Shown piece by piece: positions 12,206-25,350 of a DNA stretch of 64,000 nt (position 1 is the stretch's first letter; each line of letters starts with the position of its first letter). The stretch comes from Atopsyche davidsoni. Lineage: Eukaryota; Arthropoda; Insecta; Trichoptera; Hydrobiosidae. The notes beneath the pieces were generated by a model, which was given only the letters and a program-made list of their open reading frames with translations, was not told the DNA's origin and did no database searches. A program made the position numbers and the translations under genes. The stretch covers positions 62,001 to 126,000 of the forward strand of contig JAILWY010000019.1 of assembly GCA_022113835.1 (NCBI GenBank), given 5' to 3'.

Positions 12206-15200
12206 GTGAGAATGCCAAGTATGTATATGTGGTCCTGCTAATATTTCAAAGGGAGTTTAGCCGACATCACGGATGTAAAAATTTCTTGGTAAACAGGATA
12301 CGCTCCCGAATCGTTAGTCATTTTTTGCGAAGATATATTGGGGTTACTGGTGGATCACATGTAAATAGTCTTTTACATTTCACCACGAGCAAATATATGT
12401 ACACGTTTGATACTCAAATTAGAAAATACCTAATTCAAAGAAAAATAAACAAGAGTAGTCTACATTCTGGTCTATTTTCATTGAAAAAATATTTTATTAT
12501 AGAAATATCGACGCGTTTTTTTCATATACAAAGAGTTTCTTACTTTAAGCACATTTGATATTTAAAAGTAGTTTTCAGACATTTTATTGTCTTTTGTAGA
12601 GGCATTTCTACTGTTCATTTAAATAGTTTATTATTTTTGGACTCCATTCCTTAGTATAATTGCACAATAAAGAATGAATACGTTTTGGCAATATATTATT
12701 AATATTATTATTTGTTGGAATACTCATTATTCATAGAAAAACATATGCGTGCCCACAGTCTACATTGAACAGGCGTAATCACAGTATTATCGATGTACGT
12801 GCATCATCTATCGATGATGGTACATGATCTATCAAATATTTTTTAAAAAGAGATATTAAGTCGTCTCGCTTATGACGTAGAAAGATTCTTGATATTGTAG
12901 TATATGCATGCTTCAACTTCGATTTTAAATTATATTTTGAAAAAATATTAAATGAAAAAAAAATAATAGCATGCCAACTTAACCCGGATGTAGAGGCTCT
13001 TATAAACGTCAAAATATGCAGACTAATTAGTGGCGAAAATCTGGAAAACGGTCGTTAAAAATATATATTTATTTTTCAATGCAAATTTTTAGATACCCAC
13101 TCATGTTTTCGGGTGGTTTTTTTCTTCACTCATCTACAAACTTGTTTTTAGCTGTTTCTTATTTTCGCTAGATGAATCTCTTTTGTTATCTTTACCTACC
13201 TCAATAATGTATTTCTGTATCCTAGAGTTTTCATTGTCTTTTATTGTTCGGGATCAATGAATACCGGATGCAAAATGAAATGAACATTTTTACCCCACGT
13301 CAGAGGACTGCAAAGATTTAATGCCCAAAGCCTTGTTGATATTGTTTGAGCATACATTATATATTAGTTTATGTATTTTGTGCACAGCACCTACCTATTT
13401 TATTGAAACAAATGACTTTATTATACTTATTTATTTTGTTAGGAAATTTAAAGAGAAGAATTTTTACAAAATCTAAAAAAATCGATAACCTTAACCCTTT
13501 CAGTAAAAGCGGTGGTAAAAGTTTACAATACCACCCATATATTTTATCTTACACGAACATTTTGTTTTTTTTTTAAACTTGTAAAATAAAATATATTTAA
13601 ACTTATATTAAATAACTTATCGAATATTAAATATTATTAACAAGATTAAAGGGATTATTTAGAAGGTGGTGACGACAAACCGCGAAACCGATAAATCTCA
13701 GACTAAGTCGGACCCATATAAAAAACTGTATCTCATTTCTACTAATTGTATAACCGGTGATCATCATTGTTATTTAAATTGTGGAGTTCCGATATATAAT
13801 CAGATTAATATTGGCCTAAAGTATTAATTATTAATCAAACAAAATTGTTGATACTTGTACATGCAGACCGTTGTTCTATAATATTGAGTAAAGCGAAAGT
13901 ACGAAATAAGTTTGTTTTACTGTACAGATTATAACTCTTAGTCTAATTGAATAAACCCAATAAAAAGTTAATGGGAGAAGTCTGTCTCGTGTGTCAATTT
14001 TCGTTTCCGCTTTATTTTCTCTGTCTGACAATTCGCATGCTGCAGGCAGAATTAGAATATCTAGCGGAATTTTATTACTCACATATTTTTTAGAATTTGT
14101 TTAAACTTAAATATATTTTAATGTAATAAATCATTCAGGCACTTAACAACAAAAACTCAAACACAAATAACGTAAAAAAATTCTAAAGAAAATGGAATGC
14201 TTTAACGAAAGAATTAATTACACGTAAGAGTCATATCATTAAATGTTATTTCTTTTTACATTATACGATGCTTTTATGTATTTTTTTTATTTTAATCTTA
14301 CCAAGTAGACTACTTTTAATTGTTTTTTGGATGAAAAGATAACATTTTACATAAATCAATTACTAAAACAAACGAACTTGTTCAAACACCATTATTTCTT
14401 AAATTATTATTGAAATTGATTTTTTTTAATACAATATTGAAAGCATTTAAGTACGAGACTCATGGTCAGTTTTCTCTATCGAGATGATGCCACAATTTTA
14501 ATCACTTGTTAAAGATAACAAACATGTGATAATAAAAAATGTCCACAAATTAAGCTTGTCTTTAAATATATCGTTCATCCATGAAATTCTTACGCTGTGA
14601 AATCTTGAAACATAAACGAATTAATTTTTAAACAATTTTAAATGTCCGACAGTTTTGCGGTGACCTCTGCCAAGAATCGAGGCTCGCAGTAATTATAAAG
14701 AATCCAACAGGAAATGATCAAATACGGGTGTCGAATGGACCGAATCCAAGAGAAATATGTCTTTAATAGCGTCGCTTACGACTGGGTTTCGATGACGCAC
14801 TCAAAATGCTTGAGCCAGCGTATGTTTATCAACTATTTATATGAAATCATCACATGCGGAGTTTCGTTTACACGAGATACTTGGAACTTAAACAATCTAC
14901 ATTATTTATAAAAAAAACACAAATAAGTGTTGATCCTAAAAATCGGCCATTTTGCATTTTCAAATAATAAAATCACTCACAGAGGTGAGATTTTTCGACG
15001 AGAATTGTGTTATAATTTTTTATAAGTCAAACATATTTATTTTTTTACAATTCATTAATAAACGCTGAATTTAATCCGGATTTGATAAATGGACCCAAAA
15101 ATAACATTTTAATTTAATATTTACTGTAAAACTTTGTAATAAGGTGCATTTAAATATTGCAAGTATTTTTTTATTACTATTCGTTAGCATTCGTAGGGAA

Positions 15201-15417
15201 AAATATTCAATAAATATTCTCGTCGTTTCATGAGTGAAATAATTACCTATAATGGCAGACACTGTGTGTGCTTAGTGGCAATTGTTTTATGATTATCTTA
15301 TTAAAAATATCTTATATTAATATAAAAATTCTTAATATGAGTACTGAAATTCTTTAAGTAATTTAATTTGTACAACAAAATTGATGTTTTTTGATCCGTT
15401 TTTATGTTTTGATTTTA
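12206..15417. other. AT-rich intergenic DNA
   Basis: Three kilobases without a recognised gene. A slightly GC-richer patch at about 14640-14890 has an open frame (14714-14911) with no known domain; it may be a conserved non-coding element. An imperfect inverted repeat centred near 12800 (around ATCTATCGATGAT) was seen. Nothing else stands out. Confidence 0.4.
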
Positions 15418-15419
15418 AA

Positions 15420-15645
15420 TATTCAATATTTTTGATAGAGAGTACTTAGTGGAATTCCATTTTAATGCTTTAAATAAAATACTTGAGTGATTTTTCCACA
15501 TGCTAATTTTTAATTGGTGACCTTTGGCCACCTTTCACGTTGGCATTATCAAACTAAGTGTGATAATGCCAACGTGAAAGGTTGGCGAAACCGGTCATCA
15601 ATTAAAAATTAACATGTGGAAAAATCACTCACGTATTGTATTTAG
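15420..15645. mobile_element. palindromic fold-back repeat, copy 1
   Basis: Two long inverted arms face each other: 15484-15551 and 15560-15636, separated by about 8 bases. The inner 20 or so bases on each side of the loop pair almost perfectly (CACGTTGGCATTATCA and its complement), then similarity continues with small differences to a shared GTGGAAAAATCACTC motif. The left arm extends outward through a segment containing GAGAGTACTTAGTGGAATTCC that also occurs in copies at 38.8 kb and 46.7 kb. No coding capacity. A non-autonomous element family; the class is not settled. Confidence 0.8.
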
Positions 15646-18600
15646 ATTATTTATTAATTTATCGAAGGTTTTTTTTACCGAAATTTCAACACATCTAAAG
15701 AGGCATTCACTTGTCGTTATTCAATTGAAACTGGCAATTCACTTTTTTCTACAGGTAAGAAGCAATGGACTAACTGAAAGAATGCATCGTCGTGTTTTGT
15801 ATTACACCAATTATTTTTGGTTAAATACCTACTATTTATTTTTAAAAAATCGTTTATTGGCAGCATTTGAAACAAGACTTGAAAAAGTGTATTTAATGTA
15901 GCATAGCAACTAGAGTATTTGTAAATGCTTCCGTGTATTGTATACGTACACGCTATTAGTAATTAATTATCTTTGATGTGTAGACTGCGTGTCAATCTCT
16001 ACACGTAGCTTAACGTGTTATGTAAGTATTCAAAATTAAGATGCGATGTTTCCGATCTCAAGACATGGCTTTGCATATTGTATTGCGTAATAGAATTTCC
16101 AATAAATATTTTGTCTAATTTTTCAATTTTCTTTACTTGTAAAAATTAAATGGATAAGTTTTTTTGCAATTAGCATTGCAAAATTTAAAAGTCATGGTAA
16201 GAGTTTCGCGGTCCTGAGTCTTATGTAGTCATAAATGCTCAAAATATTCCTAATCAACGCATAGCTCAGCCTACAATTTAATGATTCTGACAGAGCACAC
16301 GTGTGTACCACTATAGATTTTTTTGGCCTGAACTCCTATTGTATCGTTTAATCTTATAACGCACATTCAATTAATACAATTGATACTTCATGAATAATTA
16401 TTACAATTTCAACTTACAAATTAAATTTTGGTTATCTCTCACTCATTTAGATAAAATGTAAGCACTGCTACCGAATCTTATAAAAAATATTTCACGGAAG
16501 TGAAAGAACGACTATTTTTATTATCAGATAAAGAAATATAAAATTTATGAGGCATGTAAAGAAAACGTGTAATAAGAAAAATAAAGTGGATCTTTGATAC
16601 CACGGAATTTAAAACGAATAAGATTTAATCTCCATGCTTGCTCTATATTAAGCCTCATGACCACAATGAAAGTAATTCTATATCTTACGAATAAACCTAT
16701 TCATAAAGAAACATTAGGGAAACCAACAATCTCATTTACACAACGATAAATACACTATTAATTTCACCTTGTTTCGCTTTCTGCATGAAAATATATAGGG
16801 ACAAAATTTCAACTCTAAAAGTATTCAGTATTATGTTTCAGGTTTTGATAAAACGGAGAACACATTCTAATTAATCCACTAAATAGTGCTATCATAATTC
16901 ATGCCAGTATCTGATTTGGATTTCGTACTGTTCAAAACGGCTCATAAAATCTGAAAGGAAAAGTGATATTTGCATGCATACTTAAAAAATGTAAAACTGC
17001 TGCGGAAATATACATATATATCTTTAGCATTAATGAATAATTATACTTAATTAGTACTCAACCGCGTATATAAAATTATTCATAAATGATTTTAGCACGT
17101 ATTATAAATGCTTTTTAGTGAAACTTTACCTGAAAAAACTTTAATGAGAAAATACGTCAAAGAAATAATAAAATGATTAGATTATAATGCAACGGTGAGT
17201 GATTTCAACTCCGTAAGATTTTAACGATAACCGAACCGGTAAACCGTGTATTGAACTTGGTATATTATACTTTTCAATATTTATAATAGCTATAATAAGA
17301 CAATCATTTTTTTGTTTTACGTATAAATAAAGAATATTCGTACTAAACAATACACAATGGAAACGGCTGTTTCCTTAAAGGCTCGAGAGCTCCGACGAGG
17401 AGGCGAAAGTGAAGCGTGAGAAAATAAGCCGTCCGAAATAAATCCGAGAGAAATCTAAAATTTTCATTATATTCATGTTTACGGAATATTTTTAACGATG
17501 TAGGTTCCGGTGTACTTTTTAATTTGGTGAGAATTGACGCAGTGAAAGAACTGCTTCGGTAGACTAGAAACAAAGTTTTTTTTTTACTCACAGTCTGGTT
17601 TAAAATTAAATCAATAAATAACCGTCAAAAACAAGGTGTGTCAAAAGCTATGTAAAAAATATTTTTAAAAAACTTACTAAAAAAGTCGAGTATTTTTTGA
17701 CTCTTAAAAAATACACAAGCTCCTATGAACTTTGACCCTATTCCTATCGACATATTCCTTAGATTATCAATATTGTGATATGCACGTTGTATTTGAGTAT
17801 ATATGGATTTAAAGGCATAAATGGTTTTTTTTTCAAATAAATAAAATATCAATACTCAAAAAAAAAGTTGTGATGGGAGTTTTTTTTTTTTAGTTGCAAG
17901 TACAATTGTATGCTTTCCTAATGTCCAATTGTTGGAGATACATGTACTGTTAATTTGACGATGTTTTATAAATGTAAAATATATGCGATTATAATAGGAA
18001 TAGAAGTAATATAAATGGTTTACATTAAATTTTAAGAACTATGGTAGTGACTAGAAGAATGTTTAAGTAATATAAAGTAAACAAATATAAATAAAACTGG
18101 CAGAACAATAGTCATACAAGTAGGTGTAAGAAAATTAATTAAAGTTAAAATTAGTATTTCGATGATAAAAAGAATTATCAAAATATTTATTTTCTATTTA
18201 AATAAACTCAGTTACGAGTAGTACGTTTTGATTCAAAATTTGTGTTAAAATTTTTAAAAAATATATGTGAATCCATATTTTAGGTAAATAGTTTTTTTTA
18301 CACGGAGTGTTTCAAAAGTTATATTGTCAAAACTGGCATCATATCTGGATCACAAAGCCCTTTTAACACATTTTGGTTTCACGTGTATGCTTTTAAAAGT
18401 CATAAGATGTTTTTTTTCCTGTCAAACCTTTTCGATCTTTTATAAATAAAATGAAAAACAAACCTTTTTTTAAAATTATAATCTGTAAGATAATGAAACC
18501 GAATTGATAACAATAAATTGGTATCTATAGTAGATATGATGCACAGTGTTTTGCCTTTTCATGTAATTCTATGAGTTTTGAAATAACGTGATCGGTATAG

Positions 18601-19359
18601 TGAACTTTGATGCAGTTATTTAAATATAATCATAATTAAAACTTGCAACTCAAAGTAATGACAATATTGTGCTCCCTTGATAAGGAAGGAAAATTCTAAT
18701 TATTGCCAGAGTAAGATAATATGATATCTCATCCTTCCACGAGGATTTCAGACACTCTAACCCCTACAATTTCGACTCAATCACATTGATTATGAATAAT
18801 TTAAAACTACATAATTAGAAATAAATATTGATGAGATCGTTTTACGTCTCATTTATACTTCTTTATACGTAGTAATTATTGAAAAACTTATATCAATGAA
18901 TTATTTTGTTATAACAGTTATGAAGATTACATTTCAAAATATTATACAAAAGCGATTTCTACTACGAAATTCAATTCTCGGGTGCTCTAGTCTTTGATAA
19001 ATCTAAATGGTTAAATTTAGTACAAAAAATTAATATCGGTTAATCAGTCTTTAATTGACTACATTTTTTAATTGTTACGAGCCTACCATAACAAAGTTCA
19101 TCACAATAACATTTAAATGGCATGAATATTTGTTGAACATTTAATGATTATGAAGTAATATATCGCTAAGTGTATTAGATATTATTATTTGAGTACTTAC
19201 CACAACAAACTTAATAACGCTGATTTCGTGATCTACGCTAGACATTTTTGATTGAGAATTTTATTGAATTTGCAAAAGTAATTCTGAAATTTACACTTCC
19301 AGTGAAACGAAAATATATATTCTAACTTTTAAAGATATTATTAACTACGCTGTCAAACA
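15646..19359. other. AT-rich intergenic DNA
   Basis: No supported gene. Open frames at 15614-15901, 17343-17591 (minus) and 17625-17852 (minus) lack domains, splice context or compositional bias and are judged chance. Confidence 0.4.
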
Positions 19360-19745
19360 ACGCTTCGAATGCGGGAAGAGCTAGCGACCTTTAGATGTAG
19401 AACACGCCGAATGAAACTGCGAATAACTTTTCACGCAACGCGGCTCTCAGTGAACAGAATTTCAAAGAGTTGAAAATTCTCTAGCACTTGACCTTCCCGA
19501 CCGGCCGTCGCTTCAGGAATGCGCCAGCCACTGACGTCGCGGAAAACTTATAAATGCTTATATACAAGAGGCGTTATAAATACCTTCTTTGATTCGTTAT
19601 GTTCATATTAACTACGAAAATATTAAGATTCCTCGAGCGATAGAGACTGCTCAGAGAGCGGCAGCGGTATATTTGAGTAGGGGGATGTGCGAAGGCATTC
19701 CTGTCCGCCGTGACTCACGACTCACGACATGACGTGACCGGCTAA
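19360..19745. promoter_or_regulatory. GC-rich island with CRE/AP-1-like sites
   Basis: A GC-enriched island. TGACGTC occurs at 19532-19538, followed within 60 bases by two TATA-like stretches (TTATAAATG near 19549 and TTATAAATAC near 19574). An AP-1 site TGACTCA lies at 19711-19717, a half-repeat GACTCAC at 19719-19725, and a CRE-like TGACGTGA at 19730-19737. The motif set parallels that at 431-451 and 12153. A regulatory element or promoter is likely; the target gene is unknown. Confidence 0.4.
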
Positions 19746-22700
19746 CACCAAACTTGCCACTCGAAGTTTTGGCATACCTTTCGCAAAATGAGGATTTATT
19801 TCTGTTAAGAATGCTTTGGAGTCATTCGCTGGGATGCTCGCTAAATATACTTGAGACACCCCCACCACGCATAGCGGTTAATCATTTCTGCATGGATATG
19901 CGTCAATGCATAGATTTTTTATGATTTAGAATAATTAGATACACAGCTGACTAAATATTATAAGTGCAGAGTTTTCCCAAAATTATTTTAACTTAATGTA
20001 TTGAATATTTTATGGCTGCGTGTATTGCTAAGTAAAAATTGGTCTGTAGTAGGTACTCAAATTGTATAAATTATATTTTTAAGCCTAAGCGATTATCAGC
20101 ATTACTGTTTTTTTTTAATATAAATAATTGACTGTAGATAATTTGTAAGCCTCAAATAAAAACTTATTGATCACTCGTTGATTTACAAATTTATTACATA
20201 AAAAATATATATAAATACTCTTCGTCAAAGGGATGCCCAATACACGTTTCTTTGTTGCTATCCCATCGGATTGTTTTTGAATTAGAAAATAAAGTATAAA
20301 TGAAACATGGACACTAGAAATATGACAGGAAATCAAATATAAACGAGACAAAAAAAATCTTTATATTTATTCTGTACGATCTATTTATTGCTGAAATAAT
20401 TGAACAATAAATTTTCTTATACAGAAAACTTAATAAAAATAAATTCAAAAGGTTACGATGGTGATTATCTTCTAGTATTTTCGCAAATCGTCAAGGCCTG
20501 TTACACATCACAAGTACCGAAGTTGACAACTTTGATACAAATTAGACAAAACAATATTATTCCTTTATACAAAAAACGTCTAGGTATTAAATAATATGTA
20601 TTCATTTTTAGTATTTATAATCACAGGTAATAAAAAAGACCAGGTTAGAGCGATCTTACTCAAGCCATAATAGTAAAAATTATCAAACGGTATAATTATT
20701 TATCATATATGTTTGAATTTTTATATTATCGTATTGTGAAATACATTTTTACTAAACCTCCTGTGACAAGAACGCTCAATAGCTAGATCATTTTAAATGA
20801 AATTATCTGGCATTGGTTGGTGTAAAATAAATGCTACTGACAGTGTTTGGAAAATCCTTATTTGTAATTTAACAATTTCATTCACCCATCGACACTTGAC
20901 AACAATTTCATCCACCCATTGGACATCATTGTTTTTAAGAAAGAATTTCAAGATCTTTTTCGTCCGTTCGACGTCTCGCCATGTGACCTTCATCCAGTAG
21001 GTCCAAAACGACCACAACTTCAAACAGTAGATATATTTGTTGTATCCATGCAAAATAATTTTCCTATTGGTGTAAAGACAGTCTGTTTTCATAAACAAAT
21101 GTATTGTAGTTATTGAAAATTAAAACTCAATTTGATATTTAACCTAATAAATTATTTTACACCAAATTTTAGGTACATACTTAACTATATTTTTAGGTTG
21201 TACAATATAAAGATCTGGTGCTATGCAATAAAATTATAAGCGATAGTGAAGTGATGTAACACCAAAATAATCTATGAAAGAAAAATTGTAAAAAAAGGTG
21301 TCCTGGTACTTAGTAAAATAGTAATAGAAGTATTTTTACTGTAGGTATAGTTAATGGTTTCAAAAATATGTTTTGACAGCTGTATCTCGTGTAATTGATT
21401 TCTGCAACGTCTGCTAGAAATATTTATAATTTTCAGTGAAATTTTAACTATTGTTGTAAAATAGTTTCGTGTCTTCCTCGGGCAGTTAATAGATCACCCA
21501 CATTTCAAATGAATGCATTTCTCGCTTTGTTTTGAATATACATCCAAAATCCAAATATACACAGTGAAAGAGAGTATCATGCTGGTGTCTAATGACCAAA
21601 TCTTTATTTTTAAGCAACAAAGCATCACGTTCAATAATCATCACGTTAAATAAAAATATCACAATATCAAAAATTACAAAACATATATCGCTGTAGATAA
21701 TGCAAGAACTGTTGACACTACAATAAATACACTTTCACTTACTTCATTTTAATCATTGCGAAGAGATAACAGACGCTGATACTGATGAAATCAAATCAGT
21801 ATTACTGTTAGTGTATCGTAGAGACGCAGTGACAAATCACGCCAGTTATCTGTTCGGTTTTCTCAGGAATATATACGCCTTTATTTCGTCTGTAAGTTAT
21901 TTATTGCTATTCGTTATTACGTGTATACTCATATATACTACATATATAAGGCAGTCACTATAATTATTGACTTTTTGTTTTAAATTCGACGGTTATTTAA
22001 TTTTAGAAAGATATTGATTTATTTACTTACATAAAAGTAAAAAAAACTTGTTATATCTATTTAAAAGGCTTTACCTCTAAAGTTAGTTTCAAATGTTAAC
22101 TGATTTATTCAAATCCGAATGTCTTATTTGCAAGTAAATAATCTTGTTTAATTCTTAACAGACTTTATAGTATTTTAGAAACCTACGCTATTTCTTAAGT
22201 GCTTGTACTTTTTGACCCCTAACTGAGAAAATATACAATCATATCGAGTAAAACGTAAATAAAAAAAACACAACACAGCACTATCGCTGAATGCTCAATT
22301 ACTGAAATGTTTTCTAAAATAAAATTTTATCCAATTTATCAGCAGAAAAAAATATCTATTTTCTTGATGTTAAGACTTAAAACAATAAACTACTAATATT
22401 TTTACTGTTAACTTAAAAAATCAATTATTATAGCAAAATCGAGAGCTATTCAATTTACAAAATAGATAGATGTAAATTTTCAAGTTAAAATTTATTGCTA
22501 CCGCAGCACCTATTATTTCACTTCATATTTGCCAAGTACCTAGAATTGGATTCTCGTGTCGAGAGGTCATGTTCTCGCAAAATATTGAGCACAAACATTC
22601 TTAATATTAATTTTCAAACAATAAAATATTTTTAAAGAAAAAAAGGCAAACACCCTGAGAATACAACCTATTTAATGTTTTTTTTTAAATTTTGCTTTAT

Positions 22701-24141
22701 AAAATAATACAAATCCCAAATATATAAAATGCTTCTGATGGCATCGAATCACTTGCTTACCTATTTCACAAAATAATGTAGTTTATAAATTGTTCGTTTG
22801 CTAGTTTTGCTTGTTTTGAATATTGCAAATAAATTATTAAATAAAAAACAATTATTTACTCTATATAATCTGTTAATTTAAAATAACGATAAATATAAAT
22901 AAGTTTTCAAAGACGGAAAGACGTTGAAAATATTATAGCAATGCTATGCCAACGGCAAAAAGTTCAAGATGGTGTTATATGATATTTTAAATAAAATTAC
23001 AATACCAGAAGAGTATGTAGTTAAATTAAAGTTTAACTAAATATAATTACTGGATTCTACATTCTGATATTAACAAATGATAATAAAGAGATAAAAAATA
23101 TTTTTCTGCTTTTTTTATTCATTCAAATTATTCGATTTATTTTATGTTTGTGTAAAAATTTGTATATGTAAGTACAAAAAACTATTTATTAAAAATATAT
23201 ATATTAAAAAATTGTTGTCTATGACGCAATCTTTTATGTGTGTATGATCTATGGTATATGTTTTAATATCCGAAATAATATGTCATGAATTTGACAGTTG
23301 ATCTTTTCAGCTGCTCTCACTCAACATTTAATAATATGATCTTTCTTTGAAAATAAAATATCATTGTAAGTTTATTAAATGAAAACTACATCGATCATAA
23401 GAAAATCAATCGCCTTTACCTTATCTTTCTAATGTAGCAGTTATAAAACATACACGTTGAATATGAAAAGTTATGTTCTACAAAATATTCCATACATTTA
23501 AATATTAAAAAATAGATCAAGTTATCGATCAACTTGAAATAAAGTACAAATATTACAGCGATATACAAATATTAGTCTTCACTTTCAAACTAACCTCCAA
23601 ATTCCTGCAAAAATACAACTATGCATCTTAAACAATTTAAAGATGGGCTAAAAGAAATAATGTTCATTGTTAACATTTAAACTAGCTAAAAAGGATAAAT
23701 ATCTTTACTAATTGTATTAAGGCACTCCAAAAGTTTATTAAGTATTTGATTTATAAACATTACGTAGCTATAATACGTAGGTTCTTTTCAAAGCTGAATG
23801 ATAGTTAAAATAATTTTCAAGTTATGAATTTATATTAAAAATAAAAGATGACAGTGGCAACCATTGTATTATTATTATTCTCGTAGAAAAAACCTGGCCG
23901 TGTACCCTCAAGTAAAAAAACTACATATTAGAGAATCAACGAGTTTAACTTCAAAACTGTAAATTTAGAAACCAGTACCACTTTCTTTATGGCCATTTAT
24001 TTTAACTTTCGTGATAATGTAAACTTACCAATACTGTCCATATACACAAAAATTAATATTTTATTTGTCACAGATTTCTTTAGCGGTCACAAGAACCTCT
24101 AAGAGTCTGTAGGGACTACTTTGCAAACCATTGCTCTAGAC
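19746..24141. other. AT-rich intergenic DNA
   Basis: No recognised gene. At 20793-21116 frames are open on both strands (up to 101 codons on minus) with a short internal repeat (TTCATCCACCCATTGG-like, twice near 20880-20925). I recognise no protein family there and leave it unassigned. Confidence 0.4.
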
Positions 24142-24353
24142 CAGGGGTCGGCAAAGTGCGGCTCTGGAGACCGCATGCGGCTCTTTAACTCCTTAGGCTC
24201 TGGCACAAATATCCCCGGGTATTGTTTTTAATAGCGCATGACGCGCCGATGATTACCAATTACGGTTCTACATATTTATGCGAACATCGTTTTAATTTGA
24301 CACATTTAAATATTAGACTATTGTATTAATTTGAAAAAGTCTCGGATGTCGTT
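24142..24353. mobile_element. hAT-superfamily terminal fragment
   Basis: Begins CAGGGGTCGGCAAAG, a typical hAT terminal inverted repeat, followed by a small inverted motif (GCGGCTCTGGAGACCGC) and a short GC-rich subterminal stretch. No matching opposite terminus (CCGACCCCTG) was found nearby, so this is one end of a truncated or non-autonomous element. Its inner side is abutted by the TTAA-flanked MITE at 24358, which probably inserted into it or beside it. Confidence 0.75.
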
Positions 24354-24852
24354 TTAACACTAAACGTACCAACACTTGATATATACCTATTTCTACCACA
24401 ACCGGTCAAAATGACCGGTCATTATGTTTTCTATGAAATATGGATTTAAGAAGGAAATAAACATAGTAACTTTATTATAACTAAACAAAAATGTATACTT
24501 ACGATTTAGGCAATGTCCGAATTTCGAATTTGTTTTTTCTTTTGGTTGTTTACGAGCTTCTGTTATGTTGAAAACGCATGTACATCATAATTTCTGATCC
24601 GATAACCTTATATAATATATTAACCTTAATAAATTGTTCTACCGGTCAATTTGACCGATCGTGGTAGTAATAGGTATACTACAAGTATAACTCAAAAAAA
24701 CATAATATAAAAAAAAATTGGATATTACTTGTATCCAATAAATAGAAAAAGTCATGAAGTCAAATGAGCAAAAAAGATAAAATTATACCCGCATTTTCTA
24801 TACCAAAGTACTCAACCGGTCATATTGACCGGTATGGTACAATTAGTGTTAA
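24354..24852. mobile_element. piggyBac-type MITE with ACCGGTCA palindromes
   Basis: A 491-bp element (24358-24848) flanked on both sides by TTAA (24354-24357 and 24849-24852), the piggyBac target duplication. Terminal inverted repeats are CACTAAACGTACCA on the left and, complemented, CACTAATTGTACCA on the right. Three internal palindromes of the type ACCGGTCA-n-TGACCGGT occur near 24401, 24642 and 24815. No transposase frame is present, so it would need a transposase in trans. Confidence 0.85.
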
Positions 24853-25350
24853 TAATCTTTCATGAGTCAAATTATGTAAAAGTAGTAAGCAAATTCTCTG
24901 CCAGACAATTTTTTGCTGTTTTTTTACTGCATAATCTAGCAGCAGTTTGAAAATATTCAATCATATAAATCCTTATTGTAATGTGGTACAATAAGAAATA
25001 CAAGCTTGACTTCTATAAATGGTTAACCAATTATCGATAAGTATGGTAACCATGAATGATCTAATGTAAAAATTAATTCATACAGTGTAAGTGTTATAGT
25101 TTCTTATACCGCTGATAATGTTAGTACTTATAATCAAAAAACACTGAGGATTGTATAAAAATTTACAATGTCTTTTTTATTTCAGCCATTTATTATAAAC
25201 TCATGTTTACGATTGGGTTTTTTTAAAGCATTTTATGGTTTGGATTATCAATGTAGGAAGATCTCTACATATAAATTCTTGAAATATATTTTAAGGAATA
25301 ACTTTTTCTGAATTTGTCAATAACTTGCATTCAACTAATATTTCAGGACC

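Noticed and set aside
12190..12558. 122-codon plus-strand frame
   Set aside because: Longest frame in its region, but AT-driven composition, no recognised domain, and a splice donor sits just inside it.
20793..21116. Protein gene on either strand
   Set aside because: Both strands are open, which is unusual, but no domain, splice or composition evidence separates it from chance.
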